Origin: Sphaerulina vaccinii
Lineage: Eukaryota; Ascomycota; Dothideomycetes; Mycosphaerellales; Mycosphaerellaceae
Reading direction: 5' to 3'
Assembly: GCA_022570795.1 (NCBI GenBank)
Contig: JAKUDP010000007.1
Coordinates: 806,001-870,000, forward strand
DNA: 64,000 nt
Shown here piece after piece: positions 11,033 to 21,536 of the stretch. The stretch's first letter is position 1. The number at the start of each line of letters is the position of its first letter. The position numbers were made by a program, and so were the translations under genes. The notes under the pieces were generated by a model. The model was not told where the DNA came from, made no database searches, and saw only the letters and a program-made list of their open reading frames with translations.

Positions 11033-11415
11033 ACGCGCTTGGACTGACGCTGCTGGGTTGCTGCAGCTGCTGTATATATGACATTACCAAGGAAGAGTTT
11101 CCTTTGTTCGATTCTGTCAACATGTCTGACCACTAACCAGATTTCTTGATAGCTATATGTGGCATTGTGCACAGTTCTGACACATATCTAGGTACGGCTT
11201 GGCAGCAGCTCAACCATGGTTTGGCAGATGACAGAGTTTGGGCATAGTCCTCACTTTCATGCAACTTTATATATCTTGCCACTGATACACACGAAGCGAA
11301 GACACCAACTTTCGAGACTCGCGACTTTCAGGCTCTACGCACTGTCTGGAAACAAGATACGCTCGTTGACAGAGATGAGATTCCACTGCCTGCCACGAGC
11401 TCGCAAGAGGAGACC
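11033..11415. other. intergenic region
   Basis: 3' flank of the complex I gene and leader of the next gene. TATATATC-like sequence near 11270 could be a TATA element about 145 bp before the next ATG. Nothing else is seen. Confidence 0.4.
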
Positions 11416-12375
11416 ATGCCTTCCTTGCTATCGATCGTCGGACTCAAATCAAAGCCTCGTCGCGTTGCAGTGAAAAAGCAGCAGGAGAGTCACAACAGAC
11501 CTGCTGAAAGCATGGAGTTCGCGGCACTTTCTCTATCACTGAGCACAGCCGACATCCAACACAACATCAACGTGGCTCGGAGACGCAAGAGTTCACCAAC
11601 CGCGACACCATACGTGAATAAGAAGTATTCGGATTATCAGAGAGAACTTGAGAACATGCTGGCACAGCGACATCGTGGCGAAAACGGCAGTGTGCATATG
11701 GCAAGGGCGGAACGTATTTTGAACGAGATCTGCAAGCTACTGGAGTATCGTGACGATCTTGGAGGGACGCTGGCGTACTGGATGCATCAACTCGAGACTT
11801 TCCTGAAACTTGAAGCTAGATGTCGGGCTAATGAATACCTGCGCCTCCAGCACGGAGAAGAGGCTGTTCAACTGGAAGTTAGGGACACAGACACGCGAGA
11901 ATTCTGCATTCGGTTACGAGATCAGCTCTTAGCAGAAGAACGCGAAGGCAACTCATCCGCAAACAGGATATCCAAACCGAAGCCTATCCATGATCAGCTA
12001 TCATCGGTACTATACCGTTTGGAGTTGGGGAGGATCAAGGACGCGAAGGACTATATCAAGTCATATGCAAGTCGAGACCGCGCAGACTTTATACGACTTG
12101 ACAGCATTAAAGCTGTGAAGGATAACCCGCATATCAGCTTTATCGCGAGGCTTGATTGTCCCAGACAGACTAGCCTTCAGAAGCTCATCGCCGCACAAGA
12201 CTGGCCCGCTCTCGGTCAACGCTGTGAGCAAGACTCAGCTTATGCATACCAGCTTTTCAGTAAAGGAAGCAAGGAAGAGAGGAGACAGATGAGAGTTACC
12301 CGGCAGGCTATAAGGGAATTCAGAGATGAATGGGTCTCGAGGCGGAATGTCAATACGCAGTGGAATATGAAATGA
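11416..12375 (+). CDS. uncharacterised protein, 319 aa
   Basis: A single uninterrupted frame of 319 residues from an ATG in good context (ACCATG). I do not recognise the family. The protein is hydrophilic and basic. After a disordered N-terminus of about 75 residues come charged helical segments (YSDYQRELENMLAQRH, RAERILNEICKLLEY, TREFCIRLRDQLLAEERE). The C-terminus is rich in Arg and Glu (KEERRQMRVTRQAIREFRDEW). No membrane segment, signal peptide or metal-binding motif is visible. Being a long intact frame in the expected position, it is probably a real gene; its function is unknown. Confidence 0.65.
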   Translation: MPSLLSIVGLKSKPRRVAVKKQQESHNRPAESMEFAALSLSLSTADIQHNINVARRRKSSPTATPYVNKKYSDYQRELENMLAQRHRGENGSVHMARAERILNEICKLLEYRDDLGGTLAYWMHQLETFLKLEARCRANEYLRLQHGEEAVQLEVRDTDTREFCIRLRDQLLAEEREGNSSANRISKPKPIHDQLSSVLYRLELGRIKDAKDYIKSYASRDRADFIRLDSIKAVKDNPHISFIARLDCPRQTSLQKLIAAQDWPALGQRCEQDSAYAYQLFSKGSKEERRQMRVTRQAIREFRDEWVSRRNVNTQWNMK

Positions 12376-12905
12376 AGTTCAAGAACGCAAGGTAGTAGCT
12401 TACTGCGCTGACTAAAGACTTTTGAGTAGAGAGGAGGTGAAGGAGGAGGGGATGAGGTATAGGCAGAAGCGAGCGAAGGTAGCTAGTAAGCCATAAGCAG
12501 AAGAACATGAGGATTTGCGAGAGGAAGGCTAACAGTATTCTCGATTTGTTGTATTTTGTTGTTAATTCATATCGTTCTCCTTTCCTTTGCAGACACTGGC
12601 ACCATTACCGAAGTTCCCACTCCAAGTCCTCGATAGGCTAAGGAATTTGTTGATTGCCGCCTCTCCGCTTTTCTGCATCATCTACGCTGCTCGATGTCGC
12701 TGCAGTTTCTGTGTGTGCGAATGGAGAGAGAATGGAAGTGTTAAGCTGTGTGCTCGATCTCGTGATAATCCATGTAGCTCAAACCAGAGATAGTGCGTGC
12801 CGGTGACCTTCATCTTCCATTGAGCCTTATACTGTACTCTCGGGAGCAGAGACGTCTTGGTTGTCGTCACTCTATGAGTGGGTGCTGGCAGATCTCTGAA
12901 GCTCG
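12376..12905. other. convergent intergenic region
   Basis: This lies between the 3' ends of the 319-aa gene and the F-box gene. A purine-rich GAGG/GAAG tract spans about 12425-12530. No gene is seen. Confidence 0.5.
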
Positions 12906-13694
12906 CTAGTGAATATCTGCCGCGAGCTTGCATTCATCCGGATATGGTCGGCTCTTCTCACTCTTCTTCATCAACTCCTCCCAACGCCAAAATGACTCCT
13001 GGTAAGCAGAAACTGGAAGATGAGAGATCTCAGTTCTCTTCTTACGCTCACGCGTCAGTCTCTCAAGGAATCCCCAAGCAGTGGTTTCTCCGTCCTGGAG
13101 TTCCCAATCGTAGTCGGCAGTTTCATCTTCATGATATCCTTCCGCGCCTGCATATGAGACGCCGGCATATCTCACAACGCCATAGCCCAAGCTCGGTGGC
13201 TGAGACCTCAACATCCTCCGCCAGGAAGCTTCTCGGCTGCGCCATTTGCTAGGTAGGCGCTCGTAGAACGTGTTCGTTTCAAAGACTGCCAGGCTGTCGT
13301 ACATAGGTTCGAGCATGGGATTCCAGAGCGGCCGGACTTCTGTTTGACTGGCCTCGTCACACCAGATCTCGTCATCTGGCTCGGTTTCCGCAGGTTTGAC
13401 GAGTACTTGTTTCGAGATCGGCCGGAAGAAGAGCGTCTCTTGCAGCACTTTCGAGGCGGCGATCGAAGCTTGCCAATCCTTGCAGACTCGTTGTGCGAGT
13501 AGGAGGTCTCGTGGTGGAAGCTCGGCGAGAATCGCTTCGAGGAGCTCTTCGATGTCGAATGTGCGCACTTGTGATGCTGGTGGGATGCCGAGAGCGCGTG
13601 CGACTGTCGTCTCCAGAGGGTGAGAGTCGTTCTGGTGTGTTATCATGGTGGTGAGGTGTCCTTCAAACGCACTTTGGCCGTGAGTGTTACCCAT
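12906..13694 (-). CDS. F-box-like protein
   Basis: A single exon of 262 residues. The start is the ATG at 13694; the frame extends a few codons upstream without another ATG. Residues about 46-87 match an F-box: FDIEELLEAILAELPPRDLLLAQRVCKDW, with the Leu-Pro and VCKxW positions conserved. F-box proteins bind Skp1 and recruit substrates to SCF ubiquitin ligases. The rest contains aromatic-rich motifs (SWRRMLRSQPP, YDWELQDG) and a charged C-terminus, with no WD or LRR repeats. Many plant-associated ascomycetes carry families of such short F-box proteins of unknown substrate. The F-box is well supported; the substrate is unknown. Confidence 0.75.
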   Translation of the reverse strand: MGNTHGQSAFEGHLTTMITHQNDSHPLETTVARALGIPPASQVRTFDIEELLEAILAELPPRDLLLAQRVCKDWQASIAASKVLQETLFFRPISKQVLVKPAETEPDDEIWCDEASQTEVRPLWNPMLEPMYDSLAVFETNTFYERLPSKWRSREASWRRMLRSQPPSLGYGVVRYAGVSYAGAEGYHEDETADYDWELQDGETTAWGFLERLTRERKKRTEISHLPVSAYQESFWRWEELMKKSEKSRPYPDECKLAADIH

Positions 13695-13862
13695 ATTGCT
13701 GTCGAGTTGTGTCAAAAGGATGTTGTGAAGTCGAAGAGGAAAGAAGTGCAGAACTTAGCTGGCTGACGTAGAAGCGCAGTGCTGCCTAGAAACAGTGAAT
13801 GAGCGATGAACTTGGTGCATGACACCCCTGCAACAGCGCACCAAGGACGATTATAGCGAGTC

Positions 13863-15082
13863 TCACAGTCCTAGCTCCTCCGATCTCGACCTGCTATTCG
13901 GGTCCAAATATGGCGCCTCGCCAATCCCTACAGCGCGGTTTCCAAGCCGCTCACCAAGTCCCTCGTAGTCGAAGGTAGCGCTGTGGAACGCGCTTCGATT
14001 ATCCCAGATCGCAATATCATTCTCATTCCTCCACTTGAACCTTACAGTCAAATCGTGGTTGTCCAGAATGACTCTCTTGAACTTCGCTAGAAGCTCTGCG
14101 CTTTCTTCAGCATTGAGTTCATTGATGAACTTCGGGAAAGGTCCAACGGCGTAAAGACTCTTCCAGCCTGTTACTGGATTGGTTCGTACTAGGATGTAGT
14201 ATTAGCGTTGATTCAAGCCGATGAAGAAGGGCCAGTGGTGAGGCTTACCGACTGGATGGATGGCACTGAGGTGGTCGCCAACGTTCTGCGTGCTCCCTCT
14301 TGGTTGCTCATATATCTTGACTTTCTCAGGGTTTGCCTCAGCAGCTCTCAAGAAGCCGTCTCCGATGAAAGTCGCAGTCAGACCCTCCAGGAACTTCCGG
14401 TAGGTCGGTGAGAAGCGATCATATAGCTCATAGCCACTCGCCCATAACGTGTCACCTCCACTCTTTGGCAACGTCGTCAATCGCAAAGAAGTGTAATCAG
14501 CCGGTACAGGTTCGAATTGTATGTCACTATGCCATAACGCAGCATCGTAACGATGAGAGTTGAGTCGTGTCTTTTCTTCGTGCTTGTACATGTTCTTCCG
14601 AGCGATAGAACTGATCGTTGAGATCTCGTTGTCTTTTGTTACACCAAATTCCGAGGTTCCGTTCAAGACAGGATGGATATGAAGGGTTGAGTCCTTGGGC
14701 TTGCCAGTGAGTTGTCCTAGACGATGGACAAACTGCTTTTGAAGATCATCTGTTAGGTTATCTTGCTTGCGGAAGAACACGACGCCGCGTTGGGAGACTA
14801 TGAATCAAGTTAGGAATGTCGTCGCTGTAGATGAGATAAGTGCTGCTTACTGGCAATTGCAACATCCCGTAGACGATCATCGGCATCTGGGGCATTGAGA
14901 AGATCGTTGACGATGTCGATGCCAAGGTACTCGCGTCCGATAATGGGCGTGGTCTCTTCGAAGTCGAATTGGTCCAAGGCACGAGAAGGCTTCAAAGGTG
15001 TCCGATAAGAAGGACTCTTGTCACTTGAATGCTCTGTCGGGCGGCTTGGCAGCTCTTCATCGTTAAGGATTCCAGGAGCCAT
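13863..15082 (-). CDS. TauD/TfdA-family 2-oxoglutarate dioxygenase
   Basis: A non-haem Fe(II)/2-oxoglutarate dioxygenase related to fungal sulfonate or alpha-ketoglutarate-dependent dioxygenases. Three exons: 15082-14851, 14797-14249 and 14188-13863. The introns are 53 and 60 bp, both phase 1 and frame-consistent. The protein is 368 residues. Iron ligands are visible: H167 and D169 in LWHSDIQFEP, and the distal H329 in NRSAFHSATFDY. R345, in RLGNRAVGIGE, is placed to hold 2-oxoglutarate. A core segment GVVFFRKQDNL starts exon 2. There is no targeting signal. Substrate could be taurine or another sulfonate, or something else; the sequence does not decide. Active-site residues are intact. Confidence 0.9.
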
Positions 15083-16123
15083 TGTGTAAGTGTATCAGGA
15101 AGCAAAGATCATGCGAAATGCTTTAAGAGCTGCACTCGACTCCGCCCATATATACGTACCATCGATCACTAAGTAGGCGAAAGCACACGAAAGCTAGCAC
15201 GCAATCTGCAGCTTGATAGCTCATAACCCTGCACGAGCTCAGCATATCAAAGGATTCGTGAGGGTCCTACGGCACGTCGGAACGTCTCCTTTGAAGCTGT
15301 AGTCTCGTCGCAATACAAGCCAGATTTTGCGCGACGAACCTCAAGACAGATCCGAGGTCATTCTTTCCATACGCGTACGACGACGATGACCGTCTCTCGC
15401 GCACAAGGGAGCCCATATCTTGCCCAGGGCTCAACGGAACATCGTGACCTTGGGTAAGAGTGGCGACCGGCGGGCTATCAAGAACAAGAGATGCGACATA
15501 CGAGGAGTTGAAGGAGATGTCGTTGCCCTGCGAACAATGGCCAGCACACGCAGCATTGGAGAACATCCAGTCGAAGAACAAGGCGATTGTGAAACGCGTG
15601 GGAGGAAGTTGGCAGAAGCGCGTGGCCAAATAAGGTTACAGGGATCCCGCCGAGCCGCAATGACGTTGGGGGTCGTTCTTGCCTAGCAACGGCACTAAAG
15701 TAAACAAATGGCTGGGCGCATCGCATCGCCAGCCTCGTCCAACCTCAATGATTTCAGCTTTTTGGTGCAGGGGACGAGTTGCACATCGCAAAGGGGGAGG
15801 ATATTCTGAACTACACACTCAGCTAAGCTACTCTCTTCCATCAACATCCTCCATACCGCAAGCACAAAGCCATTGTTGACCAACGAGAAGCTTGACCCAT
15901 CGCGACTCCCTCCGAACGACGCATCTGAGACATTTCGACTTCCACTCGCTCCCGACTACAATAGAGACAGCATTCCTCATCGGATATCTCTGTTCATACA
16001 ACATTCCTCAGTCTGATCGTTGGTACTCGAACCCATCTCCTCGGCCATTGGCCGCTGGAGCCCAAGAAACACAGACAAAGAGAAGTATTACCAGACAGTC
16101 GGTAGACCATCTCTACCACCACA
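15083..16123. other. divergent intergenic region
   Basis: About 1 kb between the dioxygenase (minus) and the FIG1-type gene (plus). Minus-strand GCATATATATGGGC-like sequence near 15147 could be a TATA element for the dioxygenase, roughly 65 bp upstream. Open frames here mostly lack an ATG. No gene is called. Confidence 0.45.
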
Positions 16124-17055
16124 ATGGCGAACATACGGTTCGCTGTGGGTATACAGCGCCTGATACCCTTTCTGGGCTATCACCATGTGTTGATGATCTT
16201 GATTGCACTGGCGATAATACTGTTATGTGAGTTGACGGAAGTGAAAGAAGAAGGAAAGAGAGGACCATACTGACTTTAGCAAATATAGCACTTCTATTAG
16301 CAGGCTGTTCATCATCGTCGCCACTGATACCAGGCATCTTCCTCATCACATTCTACTATGAGAAGTACACGCCCACATATGACCCGACACAAGTCAATCC
16401 TGCCGTCACGAATGCTATCGCGAATCTGGTCAGCAATGCTGGACTAGAAGTTCGAGTGGGATACTTTGGCATCTGTGTCAATCAAGACTCAGGTGACAGT
16501 TTCCTCTGCTCAAACAACGCGACATTGCTGGCAGAGCAAATATCGATCGATCAGGATCCTTTGAATCTGATCTGGGTGGCGAACACATTCAAGAACAGTG
16601 TGGTGTTTCCATATCTGCTGTGAGTATACCTTCTCTCCCTGTCACGCTTTGAATTCACTGACTAAGATCGTCACAGCATCATCGCAATAGTCCTCGCCTT
16701 CATAACCTTTCTCCTGCTCGCCACATTCCCAGGCTGGCACGAAGAACACGACGCTCGAACCGGCTCCGACATCGACATCAAACCTTTCCCATCACGGCCC
16801 GTATCGCAAGTCGCTCTTGCGCTGATCTTTATCGCTTCGATCTTTGTCTTGGTCAGTGTACTATGGCAACATACTGCTTCGGTAGCAGCAGCACAAGTCG
16901 CGCAAGACTTCGGCAATGGATCTGTGAAGAGTGGTGTTGGTACTAGTGCGATGGTGTTGGGTTGGTTTGGATTCGCGTTACTCATTATTGTGACGATTGG
17001 ATTGTTGGTTATGATTTTGAGCATACACTTGTTGGACAAGTTGACAGACGAATGA
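16124..17055 (+). CDS. FIG1-type four-pass membrane protein
   Basis: Resembles the Fig1 family, plasma-membrane proteins involved in calcium uptake and cell fusion during mating. Three exons: 16124-16226, 16280-16619 and 16677-17055, with introns of 53 and 57 bp that keep the frame. The protein is 273 residues. Hydrophobic segments lie at about 21-42 (extending over the first junction), 49-60, 145-165, 185-205 and 235-262. The extracellular loop contains GYFGIC at residues 95-100, the signature of the family, and a second cysteine in FLCSNNAT. The C-terminus is short. No other mating gene is in the window. Family assignment is good; a role in mating is inferred. Confidence 0.85.
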
Positions 17056-18038
17056 TGAGATTGGACTAGATTGAAGATGAACAGGATATGAGGAGAACTG
17101 CCTGAATCAGGAGGATTGAACGAACCACATGGAGCCGAGAGCAGACGACAAGATCCAGCTCGATCATGAGCACGAAGAGGACGTGTCACCATCTGCTCCT
17201 GGCCCGAGTAGTCGTCAAGTCAGCGAAAAGAGGATCACTGGCAGAGGAAGCTAGTTGGCATATTGTGTTTAAGAAGCGGCATCCTGATGACCGAGGTCAT
17301 CTTTGGCGTACTGGGCTGCTTCACGAAATGCACAAAGTTGCACAAACCGGCATGTATTATGCACTAATGGCCATCGCTTCGAACGAAGCCTCATGTGTGC
17401 ATGTAAATATATGAGACCAATGGCAAAATGAAAGCTACAGAGATGTGGCAACTTGATGGACAATCTTTCTTACTATCGCTCTCAATCTTACATCTCTCGA
17501 TGCTGACACAATCTAGGGTGAGCGATAGGGATGCGAGACGATCGCTGGTGGTCTCATGGAGAATCGAGAACGCCGTACATGGTGAAGCCGTATGGCTTTG
17601 GTCTGCGACTGTGCTACCTGGCTGCTGCAAGCACAATGTTAAGAACTAGTCTAGCGAAGTGAGGTGGAATTCTGCCGACTTCGGAGCCAAGACTTCACTC
17701 TTCCTTGCCAACACCTTGTTCACGACTACTGCTACTCACAAGGATGTACTTCGAGAATGTCGCGCCACTGTGCTGCATCGGAACTCTCGCTGACGTACTA
17801 GTGGTATAGTGTGGTAACACGACAGCGATCACTAAAGCAGCATGCTTCGCCACGGCCTCAATAATCGCGTTGCGCCTTCAGCAGCACCGCGTCAGAGTGC
17901 TCAGCTCAGATGTCCATAGCTACATGCCAAAGGAGGCGCGAGATTCCGGAATTGGATTCAGGAGGCTGCTGCGAAGAGCCAGGCTGCCATGAGATCTGGA
18001 GCCATGCCAGACTGTTCTGCGACACTCACTACAGATGA
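17056..18038. other. intergenic region upstream of HET gene
   Basis: No gene can be supported. Any 5' exon of the HET gene would be expected here. There are ATGs near 17735 and 17990, but I could not connect either to the HET frame with a convincing intron. Confidence 0.4.
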
Positions 18039-19853
18039 TGTGCATTCTCAGACTGTCATAGAGCAGGAACAGACAAGATACGCGACGATCTTTTCTGTGA
18101 TCTCCATTTGAGTGAGCAAGCCGATGTGATCTATACCCCGTTGGACAACACACGATGGCAGAGCCGATTTCTGAGGCTTGTCATAGACGACAACCTCGAC
18201 AGCATAGTTCGGGCTAATCTCGAGGTTGCCTCCATAGTCGAGCTTAAAGACTATGTCGCCTTGTCCTACCACTGGGGCGACAGATCTGAAGAAGCGACCA
18301 TTATGCTCGCGCGAGAGACATCCCAGGACTATAGGAGCTTCAAGATCACCGCCAACCTCGAGGCTGCAATACGCCAGCTGCGCCGGAAAGGCGTAGCTCT
18401 GATGTGGGTGGATATGATCTGTATCAATCAGAAAGATATGCGTGAGCGCAGCGATCAGGTCCTCTTACTAGGTGAGATCTTCTCCAAGGCCAGCAAGGTG
18501 ATAGCGTGGCTGGGATTACGAACGAAGACATCCGCGGTTGCAGTTCGAGCTATCAAGTCTCCACATGATCCAAGAACTCACTCTGAGTCAGCAATGCTGG
18601 AGATCGAGCAGCTACTCGACAGGACCTTTTTCAGGAGGATGTGGATTATTCAAGAGCTTGCGAAGGCTCGGAGTGTGAACTTCTGGTGTGGACCAGATGC
18701 AATGACTATCGATGAGCTCGAAGTATTCGTACAAGTCAGAGACGGCATGTGTCGCAATCTGGCAGAGTGGTGGAGTCGATTGCATGCTATTCAGCAGTTC
18801 AGATCGCGCGAGCGGCAAAGCAAGATCGGCATACCTCGAATGCTTCTCTCGCAAGCTCTTATCAGCACCCGCAGTTCTGATGCAACAGATCCACGCGACC
18901 ACATCTATGCTCTTTTAGGCTTGACACTCGACGGACGAGATGTGGTTCCTATGCCGAACTACATGGAAGACGTCACCGCAGTGTACGCCGCAGCTTCGAG
19001 ATACATGATCAATACCGAAGGACTCACCAGTCTGATTCTGCTCGCTAGAGGTGTTGAAAGTTCGAATAGGGCTAGTTGGGAGCCTGACTGGAGCTCTCGT
19101 ACTGCATTTCCGCCATGGATCGACTCATGCGTTGCCAAGCAGCGTGAAACGTTGGACTTCCAGTCTGAGGTATCCGGCAAGGCCCTGAGTGTACGAGGTT
19201 GTCGTCTTAGCGAGATCTGCCAATGGACTTTCGATAGCATCGAAACCCCGTCGAGATCGACCTCAACGAACATCGTACACGCGCTGGCAGCGATTCTCAC
19301 GAACTCTGATCGTGCAGAGCAGACATCTTCCATGATCAAACCTGGTGTGGACTGGACTGGTGTACTCACAAAGGTGCTATCACATTCTCAATCGCTTGCA
19401 TCGCTCTTGCATCAGCATGGCTGCAGCTCATCAGCACTGATCACCAAGCAAGGACATGATAAGCAGCACCCACAAAGCCGTTCACGCTCCCTTGATCATG
19501 AGGCGCATCGCGAAACGTATGCGGATGTTCTCGAAAGTGCAGCCGAGCTCATGATCAAGAGCTCAGCTAAATTTGTCGCTCTCAGCCAGTCTGGAAGTCG
19601 GTTCGGCAGGATATTTCGATCAATGGCAATGAATGGCCTCCAGATCGCGCACCGAGATGCTCAAGATGGCCACCAGATTTGGCGACTTGAGAACTGCAGC
19701 ATGCCTGTGCTCCTGCGATGCCTCGAGAACGGCAACTTCATGTTCGTGAGCGAGCTTCTCGAGCCACTTGCACTCGGCCATGAGACATGTCGCGTCAGTG
19801 ACAGACCTCAATCTCATTTCGAGCCACACTTTCGAGCTGTCTGTATAGAATGA
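18039..19853 (+). CDS. HET-domain protein, start not resolved
   Basis: A heterokaryon-incompatibility (HET) domain protein. The frame is open from 18039 to the stop at 19851-19853. The HET core is clear: YVALSYHWGD, then ITANLEAAIRQLRRKG, then MWVDMICINQKDMRERSDQV and SKASKVIAWLG, followed by FFRRMWIIQELAKA and ATDPRDHIYALLGL. No ATG occurs in frame before or within the first part of the domain; the first is at 18303, after the YVALSY motif. So either an upstream exon supplies the start, initiation is non-AUG, or the gene has lost its 5' end. An overlapping frame from the ATG at 17990 stops at 18111. HET genes trigger cell death on fusion with non-self strains; partner and allele are unknown here. 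Confidence 0.8.
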   Translation, partial: CAFSDCHRAGTDKIRDDLFCDLHLSEQADVIYTPLDNTRWQSRFLRLVIDDNLDSIVRANLEVASIVELKDYVALSYHWGDRSEEATIMLARETSQDYRSFKITANLEAAIRQLRRKGVALMWVDMICINQKDMRERSDQVLLLGEIFSKASKVIAWLGLRTKTSAVAVRAIKSPHDPRTHSESAMLEIEQLLDRTFFRRMWIIQELAKARSVNFWCGPDAMTIDELEVFVQVRDGMCRNLAEWWSRLHAIQQFRSRERQSKIGIPRMLLSQALISTRSSDATDPRDHIYALLGLTLDGRDVVPMPNYMEDVTAVYAAASRYMINTEGLTSLILLARGVESSNRASWEPDWSSRTAFPPWIDSCVAKQRETLDFQSEVSGKALSVRGCRLSEICQWTFDSIETPSRSTSTNIVHALAAILTNSDRAEQTSSMIKPGVDWTGVLTKVLSHSQSLASLLHQHGCSSSALITKQGHDKQHPQSRSRSLDHEAHRETYADVLESAAELMIKSSAKFVALSQSGSRFGRIFRSMAMNGLQIAHRDAQDGHQIWRLENCSMPVLLRCLENGNFMFVSELLEPLALGHETCRVSDRPQSHFEPHFRAVCIE

Positions 19854-20186
19854 GGGACAAGCAATGGAAATAGACGGCACAGTGCCTCAGGCACCAGCAC
19901 TCTGGAAGTGCGGCAGCTGTGCCACATTGGCCGACGTCAAGGCGCGGAGCTTCTAGGACTGAGTCACCATGTACATTATTGATGCGGCACAAGTAGCGCT
20001 CCTGTACTGCACCTTGTTGCTCAGGCTCGTGACTGTCCTTCTCGAGCATGGTGGCCTGTCGGGCGCTTGTGCTATAAGAACGCAGGATTGCACAAGTGCC
20101 GAAGCTCAAGTTAAGTACTCCTAACTCTGCAGTTCCTTGCCTTATGAACTCCGCAACATTGATCAGCCACATTCCGGATTCGAATC
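19854..20186. other. intergenic region
   Basis: Short spacer between two plus-strand genes. It must hold the HET 3' end and the next promoter. Nothing specific is seen. Confidence 0.4.
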
Positions 20187-21062
20187 ATGACAGCTCAAGA
20201 AGTCCCACAAGAGAAGCAAGAAGCCGATGATGGCCAGCAAGCCACCAGAAATGTCACTTCCAGCTCGGTTTCCACGACCGAGAACAAGCCAGATGAGAAA
20301 CTGACCTGGATACCAATTGACAAGACTGGCATCAGCTTGCGTGGCAATCGCAGCCTAGCATTGGAATGCTACGAAACAGGCCAGCATTCTACCCTAGAGG
20401 ACCAGAACTACAGCCTCGATAGCTCCGGACGGTCTGAAGAACAAGAGGGCCTGACTCTTCGATTGTGTCAGCGATGGGATGCAACTGTATGCTGGTTCCT
20501 GTTCGAGCACATACGATTCACACCGCTCCGGCGTATCACCCAAGCCGTATGCCTTCCGCTTCTCCTCATTCGTGCTCTAGTCTTCAATACTTTGGCAAGC
20601 ATCTCGGACGACTGGCGAACGCGAGGCTGGAGGCGAGATGCCAGTGCTTACGAAGTGGTGAAAAGACCCGAGGGCGTTGAGGATACGGATGAAAATGGCC
20701 TGCGTCATCTCTGGAAAAGTGGTATCAGCTCGAAAGGCCATCGCAGCATGGCCATGCTTAGAGCCGAAACTGGGGAGGAAACAACAGTCGCAGATGAGGT
20801 CTATCTTTCAAATCCCGATAACATCGAGATGCGGCCATTCTTCCAAGCCCTGGACGAGGCTATGTGTCAAATGGTCGACGTGTGCAACATCTTAGAGAAA
20901 CGGAAGCCTGGTTTCTTGCGCAATGCACTTGAGCTTGCGTGGAATTCAGTGTTTCTGCTGAAGGTTGCTCTTGTGTGTAGCTGGTTCTTGTGCAAGTTGT
21001 CCGTAAAGCGAAGATGGAAGCGCTTCAGGTACGGAGTCCAGGAAGAGCCGGAGAAAGCGTGA
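20187..21062 (+). CDS. uncharacterised membrane-associated protein with internal repeat
   Basis: A single frame of 291 residues from an ATG. I recognise no family. Two copies of a ~28-residue motif are present, at about residues 48-75 and 180-208. They share the pattern G-I-S-x-[RK]-G-[NH]-R-S-[LM]-A-[LM], then E-T-G, then a T-[LV]-x-D-x2-Y stretch. Between them is a hydrophobic segment (ITQAVCLPLLLIRALVF). A second hydrophobic segment near the C-terminus (VFLLKVALVCSWFLCKL) is followed by a basic stretch (KRRWKRFRYG). This suggests a two-segment membrane protein with two exposed repeats. It lies 334 bp downstream of the HET gene in the same orientation. Confidence 0.6.
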   Translation: MTAQEVPQEKQEADDGQQATRNVTSSSVSTTENKPDEKLTWIPIDKTGISLRGNRSLALECYETGQHSTLEDQNYSLDSSGRSEEQEGLTLRLCQRWDATVCWFLFEHIRFTPLRRITQAVCLPLLLIRALVFNTLASISDDWRTRGWRRDASAYEVVKRPEGVEDTDENGLRHLWKSGISSKGHRSMAMLRAETGEETTVADEVYLSNPDNIEMRPFFQALDEAMCQMVDVCNILEKRKPGFLRNALELAWNSVFLLKVALVCSWFLCKLSVKRRWKRFRYGVQEEPEKA

Positions 21063-21536
21063 ATGGCGTCGTTGTTTGTGCCATACTGTACATTAGTGAT
21101 ACCCAACTCTACTCAATCTTTGTAGTCAGCAGCAAGAGGTCGCTGCTGGCGCATCAAAACGCCATGCACAGCATCAGCACATGCTCCACTCGACTCTCCA
21201 TTTGTAGTCTAGAAATAAGTAAAGTAGACATCGGTCTGCGTGATGCCACTTCTCCCGCCGCGCACGTGGGCAAATTGATGGCATTGATGCGTTGTTGATG
21301 AGAAGGATTGTCGTGCCGCCGCAGATTTTGAGATTTCCGCCAAGCCTCTTCCGTTTCTCACCTCACGTCCCCCTGTCGCGTGCTTTCTTCTTACATGTCG
21401 CGTGCTTCTCACCATCATCTTCATCTTCATCTTCGTATCGTTGAGCGAGATGTTCTGGAAGTACGACGATGCTCGTGGTGAGCGAATCCTACCTCAGAAA
21501 CACAGGCGGCATTAATTTCCCTGGTCTGAACACGAC
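21063..21536. other. intergenic region
   Basis: Between two plus-strand genes. It is C/T-rich near 21330-21440, with a CATCTTCATCTTCATCTTC microsatellite around 21414-21434. No gene is seen. Confidence 0.45.

Noticed and set aside
10374..11123. A 249-codon minus-strand frame
   Set aside because: It is antisense to the complex I subunit gene and has no recognisable family.
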